Shown here one piece after another: positions 18,056 through 26,981 of a stretch of 64,000 nt of DNA. The number at the start of each line of letters is the position of its first letter. The first letter of the stretch is position 1. The position numbers and the translations under genes were made by a program. The notes under the pieces were generated by a model that did not search any database, was not told the origin of the DNA, and worked only from the letters and a program-made list of their open reading frames with translations. Source of the stretch: Acinetobacter bohemicus ANC 3994 (GTDB taxonomy: Bacteria > Pseudomonadota > Gammaproteobacteria > Pseudomonadales > Moraxellaceae); the NCBI RefSeq assembly GCF_000367925.1, contig NZ_KB849167.1, positions 88,908 through 152,907 of the forward strand. The letters run 5' to 3'.

Positions 18056-18712
18056 CTATTTTTTCTCTAAAATTTTTGCGGGGTTCCCGACAACAGTCAC
18101 ACCTGCGGGTACACTTTTCGTTACCACAGCACCCATACCCACAATAGCACCTTTACCAATCACTAAAGGTTTATCTGGCGTGCCTTGTTTAATGACTGCA
18201 CCCGTTCCAATGTAAGCATGGTCTTCAATATGAATATTTCCATTACATTTTACCCCTGGGGCAAAGGTCACATAGTCACCAATAACACAATCATGCTCAA
18301 CATAACTATATAAATTGGCATGAAAACATTTACCAATTTTAATATTTGATGTAATTGTTACAAAAGGACTCAGTGCAGCTCCTGAAGCAATCTGTACATC
18401 ATCCATAACTATTGTAGTATTAGAGCGTACTGACCAAAGATTTATGTCATCATTTAATAACTGATTCGTAATTTTTTCACGAATGCGACTATTAGCAATA
18501 GCGATCAAAACATATTTTTGTTCATGTGGTAATGCCTTGAAATGGGTATAATTCATGGCCTTATGTGTATTGACCTCTTCAATCGTTGTAAGAGCATCAT
18601 CAATAAAATAAATTTCTGCTTGAATACCTAAACGGACCAAATGCTCACGTGCGACTGGCATTAAACTACGCCCACAGCCTGAAGCACCGTAAATCGCATA
18701 AAGATTATTCAT
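18056..18712 (-). CDS. qhbB: Sugar 4-N-acetyltransferase (PglD/WeeI type)
   Basis: This 218-residue protein would acetylate the 4-amino group to complete UDP-QuiNAc4NAc. It has the PglD N-terminal Rossmann-like domain (YAIYGASGCGRSLMPVARE, IYFIDDA) followed by a left-handed beta-helix of hexapeptide repeats (residues about 95-205), including NLYSYVEHDCVIGDYVTFAPGVKCNGNIHIEDHAYIGTGAVI with the catalytic-type His, and the usual VGNPAKIL end. Its start overlaps the pglC stop by 8 nt, so the two are co-translated. Confidence 0.88.
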   Translation of the reverse strand: MNNLYAIYGASGCGRSLMPVAREHLVRLGIQAEIYFIDDALTTIEEVNTHKAMNYTHFKALPHEQKYVLIAIANSRIREKITNQLLNDDINLWSVRSNTTIVMDDVQIASGAALSPFVTITSNIKIGKCFHANLYSYVEHDCVIGDYVTFAPGVKCNGNIHIEDHAYIGTGAVIKQGTPDKPLVIGKGAIVGMGAVVTKSVPAGVTVVGNPAKILEKK

Positions 18713-19316
18713 CTGTATGGCTCGGCTTAGAGCCTGTGAATTTTGTCATTGTTGCCTCGCCTTCCGCACTAATATCATCTTTGGCGAGAACTTTATGCAC
18801 GGTTTTAAACATGATTTTAAAATCTAAAAGCGTAGATTGATTGTCTACATACCATGTATCGAGTTTAAATTTTTCTTCCCAACCAATCGCATTTCGTCCA
18901 TTGACTTGGGCATGTCCTGTCATACCCGGACGTACATTATGTCGTTTAGCTTGTTCTTGATTATACAATGGTAAATATTCTGTCAGCAGCGGACGTGGTC
19001 CAACGATACTCATGTCCCCTTTAATTACATTCCAAAGCTCAGGCATTTCATCCAAACTGGTTGAGCGTAACATTTTACCAAATGATGTTAAACGTTCACT
19101 GTCTGGAAGTGGTTGACCATTCGTATCTACAGCATCCTTCATAGTCCGAAACTTAATCATTTCAAAAGGTTTACCATGTAAACCTGGACGAACTTGGCGA
19201 AATAAGACAGGTGAGCCTAAGTTCTTTTTTACTTTGTAAGCAACAAAAAAATAGAGAGGTGAAAGTAGAATTAAGGCTATTGAAGCGATAATAATATCAA
19301 GTAAACGTTTTAACAT
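18705..19316 (-). CDS. pglC: Initiating sugar-phosphate transferase (PglC/WeeH type)
   Basis: A 203-residue monotopic phosphoglycosyltransferase that would place the first sugar 1-phosphate, probably QuiNAc4NAc, on undecaprenyl phosphate. It has one N-terminal hydrophobic segment (LLDIIIASIALILLSPLYFFVAY) and the bacterial sugar transferase signature: GSPVLFRQVRPGLHGKPFEMIKFRTM, SLDEMPELWNVIKGDMSIVGPRPLL and RPGMTGHAQVNGRN. It is the short PglC form rather than the long WbaP form. In capsule loci of the genus this role is called Itr. Coupling with qhbB supports the sugar assignment. Confidence 0.9.
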   Translation of the reverse strand: MLKRLLDIIIASIALILLSPLYFFVAYKVKKNLGSPVLFRQVRPGLHGKPFEMIKFRTMKDAVDTNGQPLPDSERLTSFGKMLRSTSLDEMPELWNVIKGDMSIVGPRPLLTEYLPLYNQEQAKRHNVRPGMTGHAQVNGRNAIGWEEKFKLDTWYVDNQSTLLDFKIMFKTVHKVLAKDDISAEGEATMTKFTGSKPSHTDE

Positions 19317-20450
19317 TTATAGACCTAAAATATTGAGTAAGCGTTGATTGACTTTATCAGCATCAAATTTGTCTTGAGCGATTTTATAACTTTCATAACC
19401 CATCTTTTCAATTTGTTCAGGGTGTTCTATAAAATAAATCATTTTTTCAGCTAAGGCTTTTGGGTTCCATTTAGGTACAAGAAAACCGTTCACACAATTT
19501 TGAACTGTTTCACGACAACCTGGTACATCTGTAGTAATGACTGCACGCCCGATTGCCATTACTTCTTGTGTACTACGTGGCACACCTTCGCGATAGGATG
19601 GCAATACAAAAACATGACTATTAGCTATCCAATCTTTTACGTTATTTACATGGCCCAGATAATGAATAATATTTGAAGAAATTAACTCATGCAATTCAGA
19701 CTGTGTTAATGCACCTAAATTATGAGGATCAATTGCACCTAAAACAGTAAATTGCGTTTCAGGATATTTTTCTTTTACAATTTTTGCTGCGGCAAGAAAA
19801 TCATGAATTCCTTTTTCTTTAAGTAACCGACCAATAAATAGAAAATTAATTGGTTGCTGAATAATGGTCATAGGTTGGTAAGAATACTCTTTTAAATTTA
19901 GACCAATACCGCCTAAAACCTCAGTTTTTTTTATATTAATAGAGTATTTATTAATTAAATCTAAAGGATCATCAGGGTTTAAAAAAATTAATTTATCTAA
20001 TTGAGGCAAAGAAATTTTATACAGTAAAATTTGAAGTTTTTTTATAAGTTTAGTCTTTTTACTTAAGCCTTCAGGTTGTTCTGTAAAGGTATAACCTAAA
20101 CCTTCTAGCATACCAATCACTTTCGGAGTCTTTGCTAATTTTGCAGCAATTGTTCCAAAAATAACGGGTTTACTAAAATATGAAAAAACTAAATCAGGTT
20201 TAATTTTTCTGATTTTTTTTGAAAGATTATAAGTCGCTATAATATCTGAAAATGGATTTAGACCACCACGGTTTAATTCATAAGTAATAGGAATAGCACC
20301 TAAAGATTCTATTTTTTTTAGGTCTATATCTGTATATTCAGAAGTAAAGGCATAAATCTGATGTCCTCGCTTTAAAAGCATGGCAATTAAATCTGCACGA
20401 AAACCATAGAAGCTTGAAGCAACTGTACCTATTAGTATAACTCTTGACAT
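19317..20450 (-). CDS. Glycosyltransferase family 4 protein (PglA-like)
   Basis: A 377-residue GT-B enzyme that ends directly at the pglC start. N-terminal features include GTVASSFYGFRADLIAMLLKRGHQIYAFTS and PDLVFSYFSKPVIFGTIAAKLA; the C-terminal nucleotide-sugar domain has NFLFIGRLLKEKGIHDFLAAAKIV and the EGVPRSTQEVMAIGRAVITTDVPGCRE block with the E-x7-E motif. It resembles PglA, which adds GalNAc to lipid-linked bacillosamine; with QuiNAc4NAc as probable first sugar and Gne1 able to make UDP-GalNAc, this may be the second transferase. The donor sugar is inferred, not seen. Confidence 0.85.
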   Translation of the reverse strand: MSRVILIGTVASSFYGFRADLIAMLLKRGHQIYAFTSEYTDIDLKKIESLGAIPITYELNRGGLNPFSDIIATYNLSKKIRKIKPDLVFSYFSKPVIFGTIAAKLAKTPKVIGMLEGLGYTFTEQPEGLSKKTKLIKKLQILLYKISLPQLDKLIFLNPDDPLDLINKYSINIKKTEVLGGIGLNLKEYSYQPMTIIQQPINFLFIGRLLKEKGIHDFLAAAKIVKEKYPETQFTVLGAIDPHNLGALTQSELHELISSNIIHYLGHVNNVKDWIANSHVFVLPSYREGVPRSTQEVMAIGRAVITTDVPGCRETVQNCVNGFLVPKWNPKALAEKMIYFIEHPEQIEKMGYESYKIAQDKFDADKVNQRLLNILGL

Positions 20451-20464
20451 ATATAAACCTAATT

Positions 20465-21556
20465 TTACTTATTAAAGTAATTGTATAAATTCATTACTAA
20501 TTTTTCCTTACTAATATATTCATTTGCCTCTCTTTCTACAGTAATACGATTAGTACCTCTCATTTTTTCGGCATATGATAAAATAGATTTTATATTTGCT
20601 TCACCAAAATAGTAATATTCAAAATTAGTAGGAAAAACATCTTTATGACCTGAATATACAGGTAATCCTATACTTAAATATTCTCTTACTTTAAGAGTAC
20701 ATGCTTCTTGCATCCCTTTTCTATCTAAAGAAAAAGAAGAAAGACCTAGCCAACATTTTTCAGAAATACTCTGTATTTCATGAGTTGTTTTCAAACCATG
20801 AAAAACTACTCGTGGATCACCCTTGACTATATCTTTCTGCCAATCATCTACTTTACCAATGACATGTAAGATAAATTCACTATTATCTTTCTGAACACTT
20901 TTTAAAAGTAAATCAAGACCATGCCAATCAAAAAAATAGCTAGCTAAAAATAATAACTCAGGTATATTCCCTCTATTATCATTTAAAATTCTATTATCCT
21001 CTAATAAAATACCATTAGGATATATATATGAAGGTTTTTCAATTTTATTTAATGATATTCTTTCTAATTCAAATTCTTTAATTTCATTTGTCACACAAAT
21101 AAGACCATAAGAATGTGCAATACATTTATTTCCAATACTTCCCTCTAAGAAAGCTCTTATTTTACCTATAGTGTTAAAGCTATTTAGCTCTGGTAGCTCT
21201 AGAGTATGATGAACTAAATAAACAGGTATTTTAGTTTCTTTAAGAAACTTTAATAAAAATGGATCATGGACACTATATCTTAACAAAATAATATCAAAAT
21301 TCTTTTGTTGATCCATTAACCAATTAAAATACTCTAACCTTAGCTTAATCCAACAAATAAATTTATCTACTATATTTTTTGGCTTTTGAAAACTAGAAAA
21401 TTCTACAATATCACCCTCTGGATATACATCTATAGGGCAAAAAATTTTAGAACTAAAATCTATCCCTAATTTTAAAGCAGACTTATTTTCCCAAGACATT
21501 TGTTTATAAATACCTGGCGAAAAAGATAGCATTGCAGCACTATGTAAAATTCTCAC
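20465..21556 (-). CDS. Glycosyltransferase, GT4-like, capsule unit assembly
   Basis: A 363-residue GT-B-like protein, AT-rich in codon use. Visible are an N-terminal half with ILLRYSVHDPFLLKFLKETKIPVYLVHHTLELPEL and HSYGLICVTNEIKEFELERI, and a C-terminal half with YIYPNGILLEDN, ELLFLASYFFDWHGLDLLLKSV, VVFHGL and SSFSLDRKGMQEACTLKVREYLSIGLPVYSG. The E...E pair of GT4 enzymes is recognisable but divergent. It lies between wzy and the PglA-like gene. It probably adds one sugar to the K unit; the donor cannot be read from the sequence. Confidence 0.8.
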   Translation of the reverse strand: MRILHSAAMLSFSPGIYKQMSWENKSALKLGIDFSSKIFCPIDVYPEGDIVEFSSFQKPKNIVDKFICWIKLRLEYFNWLMDQQKNFDIILLRYSVHDPFLLKFLKETKIPVYLVHHTLELPELNSFNTIGKIRAFLEGSIGNKCIAHSYGLICVTNEIKEFELERISLNKIEKPSYIYPNGILLEDNRILNDNRGNIPELLFLASYFFDWHGLDLLLKSVQKDNSEFILHVIGKVDDWQKDIVKGDPRVVFHGLKTTHEIQSISEKCWLGLSSFSLDRKGMQEACTLKVREYLSIGLPVYSGHKDVFPTNFEYYYFGEANIKSILSYAEKMRGTNRITVEREANEYISKEKLVMNLYNYFNK

Positions 21557-21578
21557 TGATTTACCTTTTAAAAAATTT

Positions 21579-22718
21579 TTATTCTTTCTTTGAAAAGAAT
21601 AAAAATTTTGACAATAGTATAGATGTAGATAAAAGAATAAAAAGATCTTTTCTAAATTCCCAATTTAGGGTGAATAATCCCCCTAGCATTGCTAAAAAAG
21701 CAATAAAAAACAAAACCAGAATAACATTTTTTGTTTTTATATAAAAATATACTATATTCAAATAATGAGAAAATATAAAAACAAACCATAATATAAATGC
21801 TATAAATCCACCTTCAAAAAAATTTGAAACAAATGTATTATGTGCATTATATCCAAAATAAGGGACAACAGTACCAATACCATGACCGAATATAAATCTA
21901 ATACCATCTACTGAAGCAACTATCTGTTTCCAAAACATAAACCTACTTTCATCTTCAACATTAACACCTGAAAAAGCTCTCTCCAATGAATTAGCAGGTA
22001 TAAAATCAAATAAAAAATAACCAAAAACTAGAAATCCAATCATAAATATTGGTAAAAATAAAGGTTTACGCCATGTAAATAAAGATAAAACCAATATTAA
22101 ACCTAATAAAAAGATTCCAAGTGAGGCTCTAGACCCAGTAGACAATATTAGAAAACTTAGTAAACAAACAGATAAAAAACCGAATAAAATATTTATTTTT
22201 TTATTAAATATTAATATATAAACAAATATAGTAGTTATATTTAATATAATACCAAAATTATTGGGATCAAAACCATCAGCAGAATATCGATTTGATAAAT
22301 CCTGATAAGTAATACCTGAAAAAACATTCAATAGTGCATTTATACCTATAGGTAATACTCCTAATACGTATGCATATATAACTTTAAAAACCCTATCTAA
22401 ATTAGAAACCAGATCATTTATAATAATATATAATAAAAAAACACTAAAAAATCTAAAAAAATAATCAATAGAATAATCTATATAATTACTCCAAATACAC
22501 GTAAATAGCATATATAAGCAATAAACAAAACCTACATAAGAAAGTTTATAAAAATTTAATTTTTTATTAACTAAAGTTTCAAAAAACCAAAAAGCTACTA
22601 AAGGTAGTGCTAAAAAATATGTTCCTACTTGGACTAAAGAATTTGAATAACTTTCCATAAAGTGAAAAAATAAAATATATAAAATCAAAAAACCAAAAGA
22701 TATATTTTTATAGTTCAT
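21579..22718 (-). CDS. wzy: Capsule repeat-unit polymerase Wzy
   Basis: A 379-residue, strongly hydrophobic protein with about ten transmembrane segments and a large periplasmic loop between about residues 225 and 300. The O-antigen polymerase/ligase features are visible: STGSRASLGIFLLGLILVL, then FIFGHGIGTVVPYFGYNAHNTFVSNFFEGG. Wzy proteins join repeat units in the periplasm and are very diverse, so this call rests on topology, those motifs and its place beside wzx. Its start overlaps the wzx stop by 11 nt. Codon use is much more AT-rich than in gna or galU, as usual for the serotype-specific part of a K locus. Confidence 0.85.
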   Translation of the reverse strand: MNYKNISFGFLILYILFFHFMESYSNSLVQVGTYFLALPLVAFWFFETLVNKKLNFYKLSYVGFVYCLYMLFTCIWSNYIDYSIDYFFRFFSVFLLYIIINDLVSNLDRVFKVIYAYVLGVLPIGINALLNVFSGITYQDLSNRYSADGFDPNNFGIILNITTIFVYILIFNKKINILFGFLSVCLLSFLILSTGSRASLGIFLLGLILVLSLFTWRKPLFLPIFMIGFLVFGYFLFDFIPANSLERAFSGVNVEDESRFMFWKQIVASVDGIRFIFGHGIGTVVPYFGYNAHNTFVSNFFEGGFIAFILWFVFIFSHYLNIVYFYIKTKNVILVLFFIAFLAMLGGLFTLNWEFRKDLFILLSTSILLSKFLFFSKKE

Positions 22719-24075
22719 ATTTAGTGCTCTTAATTTCTATATAACATCTAATTAAATATTTCACCATAAGGAAAAATGATGCCATCATTAAAAACCATGA
22801 AGTCCATACATTAGTATAATCAAAAAAATAAGAAAAACTAAAAACCACTAATATTAAAACTAAAAATAAAGATAAATTGATTGAAAATCTCTCATTTACT
22901 ATCCTTGCTAAAAATAGTTTCAAAATAAGTGCCAAAATATTACCTAAAAAGAAAATTAAAAAAAAGTATTCAAAACCATTATTCTTTAAAATAGGTATAC
23001 ACAAAACAACTAAACCTAAATTAAATAATGCCGCGACTAGATTATATATACTTTTATTCTTCAATAAAATAATAGATGATGGTATTTCAGACCAAGTATA
23101 TACAATACAATTAATCAAAATAAAATAAATAAACTTAATTAAACCACCATATTCTTGTGGAAATATAAAACTTATATAATCTTTAATTAAGAAAAATGCG
23201 CTAGCAGAAAAAATAGCAGCGTATCCAATTAATGACAAAAACCTATTAATAACTTCAATTATATTTTTATTTTGGTTTTTAAATACAAATGGCATCCATA
23301 TAATATTCACCAAACTTGTAAAATATGAAAATATCAAACCAGCATTATAAACAACCACATATTTACCCAAATCATTCAGACCATACCACTTTGATATCAA
23401 AAATTTATCTAGAAAACCCAGTAAACCAATAATAAAAGTTGAAAACAGCAATGGAATAGCATATTTAAAATATTTTTTATCAAAGTATAAAGACTTATCA
23501 AAAGTCAAATACTTATAAACACTTCTTAGCAAGAAAATATTACATATTAATATACTCGCTAACAATCCATAAATTAAAGAAAAAACTTTAGATTCTAAAG
23601 AGAAGATTATAAAAACTAAAATATACAATATATAAAAAAATTTATTTAATATATTATTGATAGCAAAATTTTTACTTTCTCCGTCACATCTAATTATTAG
23701 AAGGAAAAACCGCTGAATTAACATTAAGAATATCAAACAACAAGTTAATATAATAAAGAGTAAACTACTTTCTCCATATAATATTTTAGAAAAATAAGAG
23801 TAATTTAATAAAAAAACTGAAGATCCTATAATAAAGAAAATCAAGCATGGTAATAAACAATTATATAAAGTATTTTTCTTATTTTCTGATGTGTTAAAAT
23901 TTCTAACTAATGCCTGATCCAACCCCAAATAAAATACTAATAAAAAAAATGCAGCTGTGCTAGAAACTAAACCGTACACACCAATATATTTAGAATCAAA
24001 ATTCCAAGTCATCAGAAAAGTAATGAGTACACTCATAACCCCAGTAATAAGTGTACTAGCAATGTACCATTTCAT
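22708..24075 (-). CDS. wzx: Repeat-unit flippase Wzx
   Basis: A 455-residue protein with about 12-14 transmembrane segments, of the polysaccharide biosynthesis (MOP) type, which would move the lipid-linked K unit across the inner membrane. The start, MKWYIASTLITGVMSVLITFLMTWNFDSKYIGVYGLVSSTAAFFLLVFYLGLDQALVRNF, has the typical Wzx N-terminal helix pair and GLDQALVRxF motif. Ile, Phe and Lys are very common and codons are strongly A/T. It overlaps the upstream glycosyltransferase stop by 1 nt and wzy by 11 nt. Confidence 0.9.
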   Translation of the reverse strand: MKWYIASTLITGVMSVLITFLMTWNFDSKYIGVYGLVSSTAAFFLLVFYLGLDQALVRNFNTSENKKNTLYNCLLPCLIFFIIGSSVFLLNYSYFSKILYGESSLLFIILTCCLIFLMLIQRFFLLIIRCDGESKNFAINNILNKFFYILYILVFIIFSLESKVFSLIYGLLASILICNIFLLRSVYKYLTFDKSLYFDKKYFKYAIPLLFSTFIIGLLGFLDKFLISKWYGLNDLGKYVVVYNAGLIFSYFTSLVNIIWMPFVFKNQNKNIIEVINRFLSLIGYAAIFSASAFFLIKDYISFIFPQEYGGLIKFIYFILINCIVYTWSEIPSSIILLKNKSIYNLVAALFNLGLVVLCIPILKNNGFEYFFLIFFLGNILALILKLFLARIVNERFSINLSLFLVLILVVFSFSYFFDYTNVWTSWFLMMASFFLMVKYLIRCYIEIKSTKYEL

Positions 24076-25304
24076 TATTTAACACCTAAAACTCTTTCAA
24101 CAATTTTGATCAAATTTGTATAATTTATCTGAGAATTATAACTTTCTTTCACTTTATGATAAGCAGATATTTTTTGAAGCTGCTGTTCATCTGACTGTTT
24201 ATAAATATAATCAAGTACAGCATCCGATATTTCTTCAACTTTAGCTGCACTTGATATTAAATAACCATTTTTTCTGTCTACTAAATGTTTAATTCCACCA
24301 ATATTCGGCGCTATTGGTACTACATATTTAGACATTGCTTCCATTAAAGAAACTGGTATTCCTTCACTTTCACTTGAATTTATAATCAAATCATATGAGT
24401 TTTCTGAAATATTTTTCTGTAGTACACTATTACTCACCTGCCCCTTAAAACTATAACTAATATATTGTGTATTTAATTTTCGACGCGCTTGATTCTCTAA
24501 ATCACCTCTTAAAATGCCATTACCATAATGATGCCAAATAATTTTAACATCAGGATTTTTTTTATTGATTAAACAGAGAGCATCAATAATTTTATCTATT
24601 CTTTTAACTTGGATACAATTTGATACACTTACTATTTTTATAGTATTTTTATTTGTTAAATTTAAGGCTGAATCTTTATTGATAAAAACACCTAATGGAA
24701 TTATTTTTATTTTATTCTGATCATAATTAAAACTACTTACTAAATATTGTTTTGCAGAATCTGATAACAATAAAATTGCGTCATATTTATTAATAAACTG
24801 ACGTTTGTAAGGCATATAGTTTTTCTCATATAAATTCTCATATAAATCATAACCATGCATTCTAGTTAAAACTTTTATAGATTTATGTTTTTTGAGTAAT
24901 AAAGCACCATAGGAAAAAAAATCAGACCAATAACTGTAATATAAATCACAGCTAGAGTTATTCTTTTTCAATTTTCTAAAAGATGTATATATAAGTAATC
25001 CGAATTTAACAGCTCTCATTAAATTTACAATAGAAATTTTTTTACTTGAAATTAAATAAAATAATTCCTTCCAAAAAAATGATTGAAATATCAAAATAAA
25101 AATATAAAAATAATTTATAGAAAAACTGAAATCTTTATTTATTATCACTTTAGCAGGTACAGGCCTTTGAGAACCTTTACAATTATAAGGGAGAAGTGAA
25201 ACCTCTAAAGAAGTTTGCTCTCCCCAAAATAGAATTTCCTGCTCTAAAAATTGTTCCCCAACACCATAAGGATAATTTGTAGTTAAAATTCCTACTTTAT
25301 TCAC
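24075..25304 (-). CDS. Glycosyltransferase family 4 protein, capsule unit assembly
   Basis: A 409-residue GT-B protein. The N-terminal domain begins VGILTTNYPYGVGEQFLEQEILFW, a pattern common in capsule and O-antigen GT4 enzymes; then VLTRMHGYDLYE, IIPLGVF, a VSNCIQVKRIDKIIDAL phosphate-binding segment, and the donor-binding NSSESEGIPVSLMEAMSKYVVPIAPNIGG with E-x7-E. It overlaps dgaC by 4 nt and wzx by 1 nt, so it is translated with them. It is a candidate for adding GlcNAc3NAcA or the branch sugar; donor unknown. Confidence 0.87.
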   Translation of the reverse strand: MNKVGILTTNYPYGVGEQFLEQEILFWGEQTSLEVSLLPYNCKGSQRPVPAKVIINKDFSFSINYFYIFILIFQSFFWKELFYLISSKKISIVNLMRAVKFGLLIYTSFRKLKKNNSSCDLYYSYWSDFFSYGALLLKKHKSIKVLTRMHGYDLYENLYEKNYMPYKRQFINKYDAILLLSDSAKQYLVSSFNYDQNKIKIIPLGVFINKDSALNLTNKNTIKIVSVSNCIQVKRIDKIIDALCLINKKNPDVKIIWHHYGNGILRGDLENQARRKLNTQYISYSFKGQVSNSVLQKNISENSYDLIINSSESEGIPVSLMEAMSKYVVPIAPNIGGIKHLVDRKNGYLISSAAKVEEISDAVLDYIYKQSDEQQLQKISAYHKVKESYNSQINYTNLIKIVERVLGVK

Positions 25305-26383
25305 ACTATGAACTCTTTTACAATTTTTTTCTGTGCCATTTCATCTAGATATGGATGCATTGGCAAACTCATCACACACTCAGCGAGAGCATCACCTACA
25401 GGTAAAACTGCATTTTCATCTGCAACCGCAGGTTGCTTATTTAAAGGAATTGGATAATGCACTGCTGTCGGTATACCCTGCGCTTTTAGTTTTTCCTGAA
25501 CATCTGCACGGTTTTCTACTTGAATGGTATATTGCGCCCAAGCACTTTGGTTGTGCTCTTCAATAAATGGTGTAGTTAAAATACCTACTTCATTGAAAAG
25601 TTTCGTATAAGTTTCAGCTACACGCTGACGCGCCTGCATTTCATCATCTAAAATTTCAAGTTTTGGTAATAAAATAGCCGCTTGTAGCGTATCTAAACGG
25701 CTGTTTACCCCGATACGAATATGGTGGTAACGACGGTCTTGTCCATGACGGGCAATCTGGCGAATGACTTTTGCAAGCTCCTCATCATTGGTAAAAATAG
25801 CACCACCATCGCCATAACAACCCAATGGTTTACTTGGGAAAAAGCTGGTACATGCCACTGTACTTAAATTGCAACTTTTACGCCCTTTATAAGTAGCACC
25901 AAAGCTTTGTGCTGCATCTTCAATCACCGGAAGATTATATTTAGCTGCAATGGTATTAATTGCATCGAAATCTGCACATTGACCATATAAACTAACAGGG
26001 ATAATGGCTTTAGTCCGTGGCGTAATCGCAGCTTCTAATTTTTCAACATCTAAATTATATGTTCTCGGATTCACATCTACATAAACAGGCGTTGCACCTA
26101 ACACAGCAACGGTTTCTGCTGTTGCAATATAGGTGAATCCTGGGGTGATCACTTCATCACCCGGACCAATACCAAATGCCATCTGAACAATTTGTAAAGC
26201 ATCTGTGCCATTCGCACAAGTAATGCAATATTTTGCACCCACATACGCAGCTAATTTTTCTTCAAGCTCAGAAACTTCTGGTCCTAAAATATATTGCCCA
26301 TGTGACAATACATTTTGAATACCTGCATCAATTTTTTCTTTTAAGCGTGCTTGCTGTGCTTTTAAATCAATAAATTCAATCAT
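25301..26383 (-). CDS. dgaC: UDP-3-keto-GlcNAcA aminotransferase (DgaC/WbpE type)
   Basis: A 360-residue DegT/DnrJ/EryC1 PLP aminotransferase that would convert the 3-keto product of DgaA into UDP-GlcNAc3NA. Features: HGQYILGPEVSELEEKLAAYVGAKYCITCANGTDALQI, VIPVSLYGQCADFDAI, VIEDAAQSFGATYKG, and the PLP lysine in FFPSKPLGCYGDGGA; RHGQDRRYHHIRIGVNSRLD follows. The order gna-dgaA-dgaB-dgaC equals Pseudomonas wbpA-B-D-E, which supports the pathway assignment. It overlaps the next glycosyltransferase by 4 nt. Confidence 0.93.
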   Translation of the reverse strand: MIEFIDLKAQQARLKEKIDAGIQNVLSHGQYILGPEVSELEEKLAAYVGAKYCITCANGTDALQIVQMAFGIGPGDEVITPGFTYIATAETVAVLGATPVYVDVNPRTYNLDVEKLEAAITPRTKAIIPVSLYGQCADFDAINTIAAKYNLPVIEDAAQSFGATYKGRKSCNLSTVACTSFFPSKPLGCYGDGGAIFTNDEELAKVIRQIARHGQDRRYHHIRIGVNSRLDTLQAAILLPKLEILDDEMQARQRVAETYTKLFNEVGILTTPFIEEHNQSAWAQYTIQVENRADVQEKLKAQGIPTAVHYPIPLNKQPAVADENAVLPVGDALAECVMSLPMHPYLDEMAQKKIVKEFIV

Positions 26384-26385
26384 TT

Positions 26386-26967
26386 TTATGCCTGTTGTTT
26401 ACTGACAATTTGACCTTCTAAACGATAAATCGCCCCTGTATGCTCACAAACAGCTTTGGCCTGACCGTTTAATGGTAAATCTAATTGCTCACCAAAATCA
26501 CTCATCCAACCAATTTGTTTTGCAGGAACACCCACTACAAGTGCATAAGCAGGAACATCTTTATTGATGACTGCACCAGCACCTACAAAGGCATATTCTC
26601 CCACTGTCACACCACACACGATTGTGCAGTTTGCACCTAATGTTGCACCTTTTTTAATCAAGGTATTACGATACTGATCTTTGCGCTCAATTAATGACCG
26701 TGGATTATAGACATTTGTGAAAACCATACTTGGGCCACAAAAAACACCTTCTTCTAAAGTCACATTATCATAGACGGAAACATTGTTTTGCACTTTACAA
26801 TGGTCACCAATAACAACTTTATTGCCTACAAAAACATTTTGACCTAAAGAAACCCCTTGTCCAATGTTGGCTCCGCCACATACATGGACAAAATGCCACA
26901 CACGAGAGTTCTCACCAATTTGAGCACCCTCATCGACAATTGCACTTTCATGCTGATAAAAACTCAT
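26386..26967 (-). CDS. dgaB: UDP-GlcNAc3NA 3-N-acetyltransferase (DgaB/WbpD type)
   Basis: A left-handed beta-helix acetyltransferase of 193 residues that completes UDP-GlcNAc3NAcA. Hexapeptide repeats fill residues about 10-150 (IGENSRVWHFVHVCGGANIGQGVSLGQNVFVGNKVVIGDHCKVQNNVSVYDNV), with the conserved CGPSMVFTNVYNPRS loop and VVGVPAKQIGW end. Two ATGs are in frame, 26973 and 26967. AAGGAGG abuts the first directly but lies 6 nt before the second, so 26967 is chosen. It lies between dgaA and dgaC with only short gaps. Confidence 0.93.
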   Translation of the reverse strand: MSFYQHESAIVDEGAQIGENSRVWHFVHVCGGANIGQGVSLGQNVFVGNKVVIGDHCKVQNNVSVYDNVTLEEGVFCGPSMVFTNVYNPRSLIERKDQYRNTLIKKGATLGANCTIVCGVTVGEYAFVGAGAVINKDVPAYALVVGVPAKQIGWMSDFGEQLDLPLNGQAKAVCEHTGAIYRLEGQIVSKQQA

Positions 26968-26981
26968 TCTCATCCTCCTTA

